NCBI RefSeq assembly: GCF_012524165.2
Contig: NZ_JABACJ020000031.1
Span: 1 to 53,624, forward strand
DNA length: 53,624 nt
Source: Faecalicatena faecalis
GTDB lineage: Bacteria; Bacillota; Clostridia; Lachnospirales; Lachnospiraceae
Reading direction: 5' to 3'
The notes under the pieces were generated by a model. The model was given only the letters and a program-made list of their open reading frames with translations. It was not told the DNA's origin and did not search any database. Both the position numbers and the translations under genes were made by a program. Shown one piece after another: positions 33,590 through 41,364 of this stretch; the stretch's first letter is position 1; each line of letters begins with the position of its first letter.

Positions 33590-34627
33590 ATGTTTTATAC
33601 AGAAAATGAAATTATGGCGCAGCATGAAGCTTTGAAAGAGACATTTACATATTTTATGCAGGAGAAGCCAAGGATTGAACAATTTTTTTCTGAATATCCG
33701 AAAAGGAAGTTCACTATCTTAGGATGCGGCTCTAGTTACATGTTAGCAAAATCGGCTCAAAGAGCTTTCTCCAGATATGAAGATACATCTGCAATTGCAG
33801 TGGCTGGCGGGGATTTTTTGATTAATAGAGATCTCTATGCTGCATTTGTCAAGGACAGTATTGTTATCACATTGTCACGTTCAGGAATGACGACAGAGAT
33901 TGTGAGGGCAGTGGAGTTTATCAAAGATAATTATGGATGTCCGGTTGTGAGTATTTCCATGCTAAAAGAAAATGATGTGTCGAAGTTCAGTGATTTGGAA
34001 TTGACCATGGACTGGTGTTATGATAAGAGTGTCTGTCAGACAAGAACAGTAACCAATTTATATGCAGCAGTTTTGATGATGGCGGGCTTTTATGGCGGCG
34101 ATATGGATCTTGTTTATAACTTGCGGATTACGATAGAAGAAAATGAACTGATGAAAAAGACATATCGGCCAAAACTTGCTGCTCTTGCAGAGCTGGAGTG
34201 GAATAATGCGGTCACACTTTCCGATGGGATACCATGTGGTATCGCGGAAGAGGGGGCGCTGGCATTTACAGAAATCGCCAGAATACCCGGACGTTACTCA
34301 AATGTTTTGGATTATAGACATGGCCCAATGGTTCTGAATGATTGCAAGACCATGAATCTTGTCTTGATAAAACCGGGAAATAAGGAACTACAGAAAGGGT
34401 TCCTGGAAGATCTAAAAGCAAAAGGCGGTAAAATCATCACGGTCTCCTGCGATAAAAACAATATTTATGGTTCTGACTTGCACATCTTTGCAGGCGAAAG
34501 TGTAAGGTTCGAGACATGGGGAATTGTGTTTATCGGCATCATTCAGATGTTAGCCTATGAAAAAGCAATTGTAAAAGGATGTAACCCAGATTTGCCAGAG
34601 GGACTGGACCCCTATATTGTACTTTAA
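33590..34627 (+). CDS. SIS-domain sugar isomerase/deaminase
   Basis: A 345-residue protein with two SIS domains, like the isomerase half of GlmS and the deglycase FrlB or AgaS. The first SIS shows FTILGCGSSYMLAKSAQR and SIVITLSRSGMTTEIV; the second has the EGALAFTEIARIPGRYSNVLDYRHGPMVL stretch with a Glu and a His as in GlmS. No glutaminase domain is present. It may open and isomerise or deaminate an amino sugar 6-phosphate. It is the last gene of the sugar operon, 17 bp after the kinase. Confidence 0.83.
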   Translation: MFYTENEIMAQHEALKETFTYFMQEKPRIEQFFSEYPKRKFTILGCGSSYMLAKSAQRAFSRYEDTSAIAVAGGDFLINRDLYAAFVKDSIVITLSRSGMTTEIVRAVEFIKDNYGCPVVSISMLKENDVSKFSDLELTMDWCYDKSVCQTRTVTNLYAAVLMMAGFYGGDMDLVYNLRITIEENELMKKTYRPKLAALAELEWNNAVTLSDGIPCGIAEEGALAFTEIARIPGRYSNVLDYRHGPMVLNDCKTMNLVLIKPGNKELQKGFLEDLKAKGGKIITVSCDKNNIYGSDLHIFAGESVRFETWGIVFIGIIQMLAYEKAIVKGCNPDLPEGLDPYIVL

Positions 34628-34698
34628 TTGCTTCTAAGTGACTTTGTTACAGAACTCTTCTTCCATAAACGATATAATCATAAAGAAATTGCGATATA

Positions 34699-34740
34699 AG
34701 GCTGGTATGAATTGTCAGGATGATCCTGAGATACCAGCCT
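34699..34740 (+). ncRNA. Strong two-part hairpin upstream of the sulfur-carrier gene
   Basis: AGGCTGGTAT (34699-34708) pairs with ATACCAGCCT (34731-34740), and inside lies TCAGGA/TCCTGA (34715-34729). No T-run follows. It is either the end signal of the sugar operon or a structured leader of the next gene, whose start is 37 nt further on. Confidence 0.6.
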
Positions 34741-34776
34741 ATATCTATGAAACTGGACAGAAAGGGAGAGGGACAT

Positions 34777-37401
34777 ATGGCAAAGAAGACGGTAATTATC
34801 GGAGGTGTTGCAGGAGGTGCAACAACTGCTGCGAGACTGCGCAGACGAGATGAAAATATGCAGATTGTAATGCTGGAAAGAGGTGGATATATTTCCTATG
34901 CGAACTGCGGCCTTCCATATTATATAGGAGACGTGATCAAGAGCAGGGATGCGCTCTTACTTCAGACGCCGGAGGCGATGAAGGCAAAGTTTGATATCGA
35001 TGTGAGGATCATGAGTGAAGTGACGAGGATTTTGCCCGAGGAAAAGGCGGTTGAGGTGAAAAATCTAAAAACAGGCGAAATCTACAGAGAATCCTATGAT
35101 AACCTTGTACTGGCGACCGGATCTTCTCCTGTGAAACCGCCAATTCCGGGGATTGACGGGGAAAATATTTTTACCCTGTGGTCTGTGCCGGATACGGATC
35201 GGATCAAGTCTTATATTACAGAGAAAAAGCCGAGACGCGCGGCTGTAATCGGGGGCGGTTTTATCGGACTTGAGATGGCAGAGAATCTTCATGAGCAGGG
35301 GCTTGATGTGGCAGTGATCGAGATGCAGAATCAGGTCATGGCACCATTAGATGCAGATATGGCCAATCTTCTCCATGAAAATCTGCGGATGAATGGAATT
35401 GAACTTATTCTTGGAGATGGTGTAAAGGAATTTCATCAGGCAGAAGGAAAGACCAGACTGGAATTGACCAGTGGAGCTGTTGTTGAGACAGATATGGTGA
35501 TTCTTTCCATTGGTGTGCGTCCCAACAGTGAATTGGCCGCACAGGCGGGGGCGACGCTGAACAAGAGGGGCGGCATCCAGGTGGATGCGTATTTCAGGAC
35601 CTCACTTCCAGATGTTTATGCAGTGGGAGATGTGATTGAAGTCGATCATTTTGTGACGAAGGAGAAAACGATGATTCCCCTTGCAGGGCCGGCCAATAAG
35701 CAGGCACGTATTTTGGCGGATCACCTTGCAGGGGACCAGAAGACGTATAACGGAACTCTGGGGACGTCTGTGGCAAAGGTATTTGACCTTCATGCGGCAA
35801 GTGTGGGACTCAATGAGAAGCAGCTAAAGACATTGGGAAAGGTGAAGAATCAGGATTATTTTATTGCTCTGATCAATCAGAAGTCTCATGCAGGTTATTA
35901 TCCAGGGGCAGTGCCGCTGACTCTGAAAATGCTGTTCGACAAGGACGGGAAGATTTTCGGCGGTCAGGTCGTGGGGCAGGATGGCGTGGATAAGCGGATC
36001 GATACTCTAGCCACAGTTATGCGCCTGAATGGAACGATCTATGATCTGGAGGAGTTGGAACTTGCCTATGCACCGCCATTTTCTTCTGCTAAGGACCCGG
36101 TAAATATGCTGGGCTTTACTGCAGAGAATATTCTGCGCCAGATGGTCAGATTTATGGAATGTGATGAGCTGGAGGCCATGCTTGCGGACCCGGAGAAAAA
36201 GGAAACATATACCATACTTGATGTGACAGAGGAAATGGAACGAATGGTATATTCCATCCCGGGCTCTTACCATATTCCACTTGGAAAGCTCCGTGAACGT
36301 ATGGAGGAGCTGGACAGGGAAAAACTGATCATCCCATACTGTGCAATCGGCGTGCGTTCTTATAATGCGGCAAGGATCTTGAGCCAGAATGGATTTGGGA
36401 ACGTTGCAGTACTGGCAGGCGGTACCGCATTTTATAAATCTATGCACTGGGAAGATGCGGATGTATTTCACAGCGGCGACAAGCCGGAAGACGGGGCACA
36501 GTCTGCTCAAAAGCAGAAAGAGGAAGAACCGTCAGAAGCCGGTCAGGAAAAGATGTGGAAAGAGGGAGCGATATCGGATAAAGAACTGAGAGTATTGGAT
36601 TGTTGCGGACTGCAGTGTCCAGGACCAATTATGAAGGTTCATGAAGCTATCTCAGAGATGAAGGAAAATGAGGTTTTGAAGGTATGTGCTACGGATATGG
36701 GATTTGCCGCGGATATTGGCTCCTGGTGCCGTAGGACGGGAAATACATTAGTACGGACAGAACGTGTTGACAAGGAGAATATCGTTTATATCCGAAAAGG
36801 TTCAGACTGCTGCACAGCAGGAGGTGTTAGGAATGATGCAGAAAATGTATCATGCTGCGGTGTGGGAGAGATGAACCAAAAGGGGACACAAGTCTGTGGC
36901 ACACAGGGAAACCAAATGTCTACGGAACTTCCACAAGGGAAGACTATCATTGTATTCAGTGGTGACCTGGATAAAGTGCTGGCTTCGTTCATTATCGCCA
37001 ATGGTGCAGCAGCCATGGGGCGTCCGGTCACGATGTTCTTCACTTTCTGGGGCTTGAACGCTCTTCGAAAATCAGACGGACCATCTGTCAAGAAGCCATT
37101 CATGGAAAAAATGTTCGGTGCGATGATGCCGAAGGGCAGCAGGAAGCTGAAACTGTCCAAGATGAATATGGCAGGAATGGGAACTGCTATGATGAAGAAA
37201 GTGATGAAAGATAAGAATGTAGATTCCCTGGAATCTCTGATGCAGTATGCCAGGAAAAGCGGCATCAGGCTGGTGGCATGTACGATGTCTATGGACATCA
37301 TGGGAATTACAAAAGAGGAACTGATCGACGGTGTAGAATTTGCCGGGGTGGCCTCCTATCTGGGCGACGCAGAGGAATCCAATGTGAATCTGTTTGTGTA
37401 G
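34777..37401 (+). CDS. Four-module sulfur-transfer flavoprotein (CoA-disulfide reductase-like, rhodanese, TusA, DsrE)
   Basis: An 874-residue fusion, started at 34777 after GGGAGAGGG. Residues 1-450 are a pyridine nucleotide-disulfide oxidoreductase of the CoA-disulfide/persulfide reductase group: FAD site GGVAGG (9-14), redox Cys44 in YANCGLPYY, NAD site GGGFIGLEMAE. Residues 460-565 are a rhodanese domain with Cys522 (IPYCAIGVRS). Residues 604-675 are TusA-like with CPGP at 614-617. Residues 720-874 are DsrE/DsrF-like with Cys835 (LVACTMSMDIMG). The linker at 676-710 carries five further cysteines. Together they could take sulfane sulfur from low-molecular persulfides and pass it along in one chain. 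It is a single-gene unit. Confidence 0.9.
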   Translation: MAKKTVIIGGVAGGATTAARLRRRDENMQIVMLERGGYISYANCGLPYYIGDVIKSRDALLLQTPEAMKAKFDIDVRIMSEVTRILPEEKAVEVKNLKTGEIYRESYDNLVLATGSSPVKPPIPGIDGENIFTLWSVPDTDRIKSYITEKKPRRAAVIGGGFIGLEMAENLHEQGLDVAVIEMQNQVMAPLDADMANLLHENLRMNGIELILGDGVKEFHQAEGKTRLELTSGAVVETDMVILSIGVRPNSELAAQAGATLNKRGGIQVDAYFRTSLPDVYAVGDVIEVDHFVTKEKTMIPLAGPANKQARILADHLAGDQKTYNGTLGTSVAKVFDLHAASVGLNEKQLKTLGKVKNQDYFIALINQKSHAGYYPGAVPLTLKMLFDKDGKIFGGQVVGQDGVDKRIDTLATVMRLNGTIYDLEELELAYAPPFSSAKDPVNMLGFTAENILRQMVRFMECDELEAMLADPEKKETYTILDVTEEMERMVYSIPGSYHIPLGKLRERMEELDREKLIIPYCAIGVRSYNAARILSQNGFGNVAVLAGGTAFYKSMHWEDADVFHSGDKPEDGAQSAQKQKEEEPSEAGQEKMWKEGAISDKELRVLDCCGLQCPGPIMKVHEAISEMKENEVLKVCATDMGFAADIGSWCRRTGNTLVRTERVDKENIVYIRKGSDCCTAGGVRNDAENVSCCGVGEMNQKGTQVCGTQGNQMSTELPQGKTIIVFSGDLDKVLASFIIANGAAAMGRPVTMFFTFWGLNALRKSDGPSVKKPFMEKMFGAMMPKGSRKLKLSKMNMAGMGTAMMKKVMKDKNVDSLESLMQYARKSGIRLVACTMSMDIMGITKEELIDGVEFAGVASYLGDAEESNVNLFV

Positions 37402-37450
37402 TGGTTCATGAAAAAAGAATACAACTAAATAATAATTCCAATAATTGAAG

Positions 37451-37489
37451 CAGGACATATGCCCATAAAAGGGTATGTGTCCTGTTTTT
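37451..37489 (+). terminator. Rho-independent terminator
   Basis: CAGGACATATGCCC (37451-37464) pairs with GGGTATGTGTCCTG (37471-37484), 14 bp with two G-T pairs, then TTTTTATTATA. It ends the sulfur-transfer gene. Confidence 0.9.
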
Positions 37490-37639
37490 ATTATACAGTT
37501 TAAAATTATCTTCAAGGGAGGATAAGCAGGATAATCAGATTTGGATAACGTTCATTTTTTGTGAGTGTATGTTATTTTGGTTTGAATGAAGAGATTCAGC
37601 ATTATAGTATTCATAAAAAAAAGTTTCGAAACGAAATAT

Positions 37640-37664
37640 ATATTATTTTAAAATAAAATAATAT
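37640..37664. promoter_or_regulatory. Candidate operator upstream of the Rbs-type operon
   Basis: ATATTATTTTA (37640-37650) and TAAAATAATAT (37654-37664) are perfect 11-bp arms with 3 nt between. They end 13 nt before the -35 box. The symmetry and place suit a repressor or activator site, perhaps for the DeoR-type regulator at the operon's end. Confidence 0.4.
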
Positions 37665-37677
37665 GAAACCATTATAC

Positions 37678-37706
37678 TTGACAAACGAAAATATATGTGA
37701 TACATT
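37678..37706 (+). promoter_or_regulatory. Promoter of the Rbs-type ABC operon
   Basis: TTGACA (37678-37683) and TACATT (37701-37706) with a 17-nt spacer, about 65 nt before the start codon at 37771. Confidence 0.6.
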
Positions 37707-37770
37707 TATGGAAACAAAAGCGAAGTGAAAGGATATAACTTTCAATTCAAAAGAAAAAGGAGGATTTCTT

Positions 37771-38787
37771 ATGAAAAAGAAATTAACGGCTATTTTGTTA
37801 ACAGCGGCAATGGTATTTGGACTTGTGGCCTGCTCTACAGAGAACACAGAGTCTGACAAGACTGCGAAGCAAAGTGAGACCCAGACAAAGGACACCTCAA
37901 AAAAAGAATTAAACTATGTCATTATTCCGAAATGTGTGCATGAATGGTTTGATGCAGTGAATCAAGGTGCCGTATCTCAGGCCGATGTTCTGAGTGAGCA
38001 ATTGGGGGTAAAGGTAAATGCGGATTACCGTGCTCCGTCTACTGCTGATGTCACGGAACAGAATACGATTTTAGAGCAGGCTGCAGCTACAAAACCAGAT
38101 GGTATCGCAATCGATCCTATTGATTATGAGGGCAGCAAGACCGTTATTGAAGAGATACAATCCATGGGCATTCCGGTCATGCTATTCGATGCAGTAGTGG
38201 AAGGTTCCGGGCTGTCTTCAGTAGGTAATAATTTTAAACAGCAGGCCATGCTGGAGGCAGAAAAGCTGGTAGAACTGCTGGGAGAAAAAGGTAAGGTAGC
38301 AGTAATGCACGGTGTTACCACTGCACCGACCCATATTGAAAGATATGAAGGCCATATGGAAGTGCTCAAGAAATATCCTGGAATCGAAATTATAGATGGT
38401 GGAGCATCCAGTGATGATGTTCAGACGGCACAACAGCAGGCAGCAGCAGTTATCGCAGCGAACCCGGATCTGGATGGGTATTTATGTGTGGACGGGGCAG
38501 CACCAATCGGCATCTCAGCAGCTATCGAGGAAGCGGGCAAAAAAGGAGACATTACTTTTGTAGGAGCAGAAAATCTTGCACAGATTTTGCAGTACATCAA
38601 AAATGGGACAATGGTTTGTTCTTATTCTACAATGCCTCAGATGCAAGGCTCTATGGCAATATTGATGCTGTGGCAGATGACGATGGGACAGGACATCCCG
38701 GAATTTGTAGATACTGGAATTCTATACATTGACAAAGAAAACGTAGACGAATGGATTCAAATTGTAGGAGACGGAACGAAGAAATAA
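37771..38787 (+). CDS. Sugar ABC transporter, periplasmic-binding-like lipoprotein (RbsB type)
   Basis: A 338-residue solute-binding lipoprotein with signal peptide and lipobox LVAC (Cys21), a Thr/Lys/Glu-rich tether (22-45), and a type I periplasmic-binding fold: the NTILEQAAATKPDGIAIDPID and GIPVMLFDAVVEG pattern is typical of RbsB/XylF-like pentose- or polyol-binding proteins. It is the first gene of an operon with RbsA- and RbsC-like genes. Ligand not readable; the kinase and aldolase downstream suggest a pentose, deoxyhexose or polyol. Confidence 0.92.
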   Translation: MKKKLTAILLTAAMVFGLVACSTENTESDKTAKQSETQTKDTSKKELNYVIIPKCVHEWFDAVNQGAVSQADVLSEQLGVKVNADYRAPSTADVTEQNTILEQAAATKPDGIAIDPIDYEGSKTVIEEIQSMGIPVMLFDAVVEGSGLSSVGNNFKQQAMLEAEKLVELLGEKGKVAVMHGVTTAPTHIERYEGHMEVLKKYPGIEIIDGGASSDDVQTAQQQAAAVIAANPDLDGYLCVDGAAPIGISAAIEEAGKKGDITFVGAENLAQILQYIKNGTMVCSYSTMPQMQGSMAILMLWQMTMGQDIPEFVDTGILYIDKENVDEWIQIVGDGTKK

Positions 38788-38801
38788 AGTATACTGCTAT
38801 A

Positions 38802-38829
38802 GGGCGGCATGACGGGGGTTATGCCGCCC
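38802..38829 (+). ncRNA. mRNA hairpin between binding-protein and ATPase genes
   Basis: GGGCGGCAT (38802-38810) and ATGCCGCCC (38821-38829) are a perfect 9-bp GC-rich stem; an outer CTGCT/AGCAG pair may extend it. There is no T-run. It is placed just like the hairpin at 28469-28503 in the other ABC operon. Confidence 0.65.
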
Positions 38830-38867
38830 GAATCGTAAGCAGCATTCTAAGCGGGGAAGGTGGACAC

Positions 38868-40373
38868 ATGGATATATTAGAAGCAAAGCATATTACGAAA
38901 GTTTTTCCAGGTGTAAAAGCGTTGGATTCTGTAGATGTCACTTTTCGTCAGGGAGAAGTCCATTGTATCATGGGCGAGAACGGAGCCGGGAAAAGTACAT
39001 TGATCAAGTGCCTGACAGGTGTGTACACACCAGAGGAAGGTGAGGTATTCATCGGAGGAGAATCGGCATTAAAAAATAAAAAGTTATTCCAGAAAATTGC
39101 GTATGTACCGCAGGAAATTGATTTGTTCATGGATATGAGCGTAGCGGAGAATCTGTTTATCCCATATGAAAGGTCTGGAACGCATGGTCTTGTACATAAG
39201 TCAAAGGTGGAAGAAAGGGCACGTCCGCTTCTTGAAAAGCTGGACATAGGAGTATCGCCGGAATCTCTTGTAAGGGACATACCTGTTTCTAAGCAACAGC
39301 TTTTACAGATTGCCCGGGCTACCGCGTTGGAAGGCTGTGATGTTCTGATGCTGGATGAACCCACCACAAGCCTGACCACGAAGGATACAGAAAAACTTTT
39401 CGATATTATTCACACACTTAGAAATCAGAACAAAGCAATTATCTTTATTTCACACAAACTGGATGAGATATTTGAGATAGGAGATGTGATTACAGTTTTC
39501 TGCAATGGGAAAAAAGTTTCGCACGCACCCTTGAATCAGGTGGATATTCCCTGGGTCGTAAAGCAGATGACAGGTAAATCAATGGACGAAGCAGAATCAT
39601 ACTCACCCGATCATGTGGGTGAAGAAGTGGTTCTGGATGTAAAGGACCTGACAGGTGATATGTTCCAGAACGTAAGCTTTTGTCTCAGGAAAGGGGAGAT
39701 ATTAGGATTTGCCGGCTTGGTAGGAGCCGGGCGCAGTGAAGTAATGCAGGGAATCTTAGGATATCTTCCTGTTTATGAAGGAAGTGTCACGTACTATGGC
39801 AGTCCCTGGAAACTGGGAGACACCAGTTATTCTGTTAGGAAAGGACTTTTATATATTCCTGAGGAGCGCAGAGCACAGGGGATTCTGGCGAATTTAAGTG
39901 TCAGGGAGAACATTTCAGTCAGTGCCCTGAAAGAACTCGGTGGAAAGTTCGGTCTTTCAAAAACGAAGGAACAAAATCTGGCAGACAAGGTGATAGATGA
40001 TTATGACATAAAAACACCTGATATTGAAAAGGAAATTAAGTTTTTAAGTGGAGGCAACCAGCAAAAGGCAATTATCGGACGCTCCATGAGTGCGAAGCCC
40101 AGGATTTTGATATTTGATGAACCGACAAAAGGAATTGATATTGGTACGAAAACGGAAATCTACCGTCTGATGAAAAAGCTGGCACAGCAGGGCATTGGTA
40201 TCATCCTGATATCCAGTGAACTGGATGAGATAAAAAAATGTGCGAACCGTATTATCTGTATGCATCAGGGACGTGTGACCGGAGAATTTTGGGCCGGCAC
40301 AGATAAAGAAGCCGTTTTGAGTTCCATTTTAGGCTTGGATTCTAAGACAGAGGGGGAAGAAGTGAATGAATAA
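38868..40373 (+). CDS. Sugar ABC transporter ATP-binding protein (RbsA type)
   Basis: A 501-residue double ATPase. The start at 38868 is preferred; the frame stays open back to 38751 but through the hairpin and without a good site. First domain: Walker A GENGAGKST, then a divergent signature (VSKQQLLQIARA) and Walker B VLMLDEPTTSL. Second domain: degenerate Walker A GLVGAGRSE, signature LSGGNQQKA, Walker B ILIFDEPTKGIDIGTK. This asymmetric pattern defines the ribose/xylose/AI-2 importer ATPases. It overlaps the permease gene by 8 bp. Confidence 0.93.
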   Translation: MDILEAKHITKVFPGVKALDSVDVTFRQGEVHCIMGENGAGKSTLIKCLTGVYTPEEGEVFIGGESALKNKKLFQKIAYVPQEIDLFMDMSVAENLFIPYERSGTHGLVHKSKVEERARPLLEKLDIGVSPESLVRDIPVSKQQLLQIARATALEGCDVLMLDEPTTSLTTKDTEKLFDIIHTLRNQNKAIIFISHKLDEIFEIGDVITVFCNGKKVSHAPLNQVDIPWVVKQMTGKSMDEAESYSPDHVGEEVVLDVKDLTGDMFQNVSFCLRKGEILGFAGLVGAGRSEVMQGILGYLPVYEGSVTYYGSPWKLGDTSYSVRKGLLYIPEERRAQGILANLSVRENISVSALKELGGKFGLSKTKEQNLADKVIDDYDIKTPDIEKEIKFLSGGNQQKAIIGRSMSAKPRILIFDEPTKGIDIGTKTEIYRLMKKLAQQGIGIILISSELDEIKKCANRIICMHQGRVTGEFWAGTDKEAVLSSILGLDSKTEGEEVNE

Positions 40374-41364
40374 ATTACTGAAAAATAATATTACGTTAAC
40401 TGCAGGTGTCTTGATTTTGCTGATGGTCACAGCCACTATTTTTTCGCCGCATTTTCTGACTTTATTCAATCTGCAGTCGGTCATGAGAGACTTGGCATTC
40501 ATTGGAATGATTGCAGTTGCACAGTCGCTTTTGTTACTGATCGGGGAACTGGATCTTTCTGTAGGGAAGATCGCAACTTTGTCAGGAGTGCTCAGCGGAT
40601 TATTGATGTCTGTACTTAAGTGCAATCCTTTTCTTGCATTTTTGATCGGGCTTTTGGCCGGGACAATTCTTGGAATCATGAACGGGCTGTTAGTGGCAAA
40701 GCTGCGTTTAAATTCCATGGTTGCAACAATCGGAATGCAGTCTCTTTACGGCGGCATTACACTGGTATTAACAAAGGGAAAAGCAATTACAGATATATCC
40801 CCGTCCGTCAGTTTTCTGGGAAAAGGCAATATAGCCGGAATTCCCATGCCTTTTCTCTTTATGCTGGTAATATTGGCTGTCATTTTGTTCCTTGTGAAGA
40901 AAACTAAGACAGGGCGTTACATTTATGCAATTGGAAACAGCCGGGAGGCAAGCCGGATCATGGGAATCCGAGTGGAGTTTATTCGAATTATGCTATTTGC
41001 AATCGTAGGATTCATATCAGCACTTGCCGGAATTCTATATGTGGCGCGCCTTGGTTCTGCCCAGGCATCAATCGGCAATAACTGGCCGATGAATTCTATC
41101 GCTGCCTGTGTTATTGGAGGAATTCTTCTTACAGGAGGTGTGGGAAGCCCGCTGGGAGCACTTTTAGGCGCAGCGATCATCAGTGTAATTTCCAATGTCA
41201 TTGTATTATTTGGGGTAAACGTATACTGGCAGGAGGCGGTCAACGGAATCGTCATTGTAGCCGCAATTGCATTACCATCTTTAGTTACTATCATACGCGG
41301 CAGGAAAAAAATCCGCAAAGGAAATCCAGAACGTTTACAGCAGGCTGGGAAGGGGGAATCATAA
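40366..41364 (+). CDS. Sugar ABC transporter permease (RbsC type)
   Basis: A 332-residue membrane protein of the BPD_transp_2 family with 8-10 helices. GELDLSVGKIATLSG and the late ACVIGGILLTGGVGSPLGALLGA are hallmark motifs of RbsC/XylH permeases. It overlaps the ATPase gene by 8 bp and the kinase gene by 1 bp (TAATG), so the four proteins are translated in strict linkage. Confidence 0.93.
   Translation: MNKLLKNNITLTAGVLILLMVTATIFSPHFLTLFNLQSVMRDLAFIGMIAVAQSLLLLIGELDLSVGKIATLSGVLSGLLMSVLKCNPFLAFLIGLLAGTILGIMNGLLVAKLRLNSMVATIGMQSLYGGITLVLTKGKAITDISPSVSFLGKGNIAGIPMPFLFMLVILAVILFLVKKTKTGRYIYAIGNSREASRIMGIRVEFIRIMLFAIVGFISALAGILYVARLGSAQASIGNNWPMNSIAACVIGGILLTGGVGSPLGALLGAAIISVISNVIVLFGVNVYWQEAVNGIVIVAAIALPSLVTIIRGRKKIRKGNPERLQQAGKGES

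Larger units (their letters stand above)
37402..37770. promoter_or_regulatory. Intergenic region with terminator, AT palindrome and promoter
   Basis: This 369-bp gap has no gene. It holds the terminator at 37451-37489, a 10-bp palindrome GTTTCGAAAC (37623-37632), an AT palindrome at 37640-37664 and the promoter at 37678-37706, each listed separately. The stretch 37490-37620 shows nothing I can name. Confidence 0.6.
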
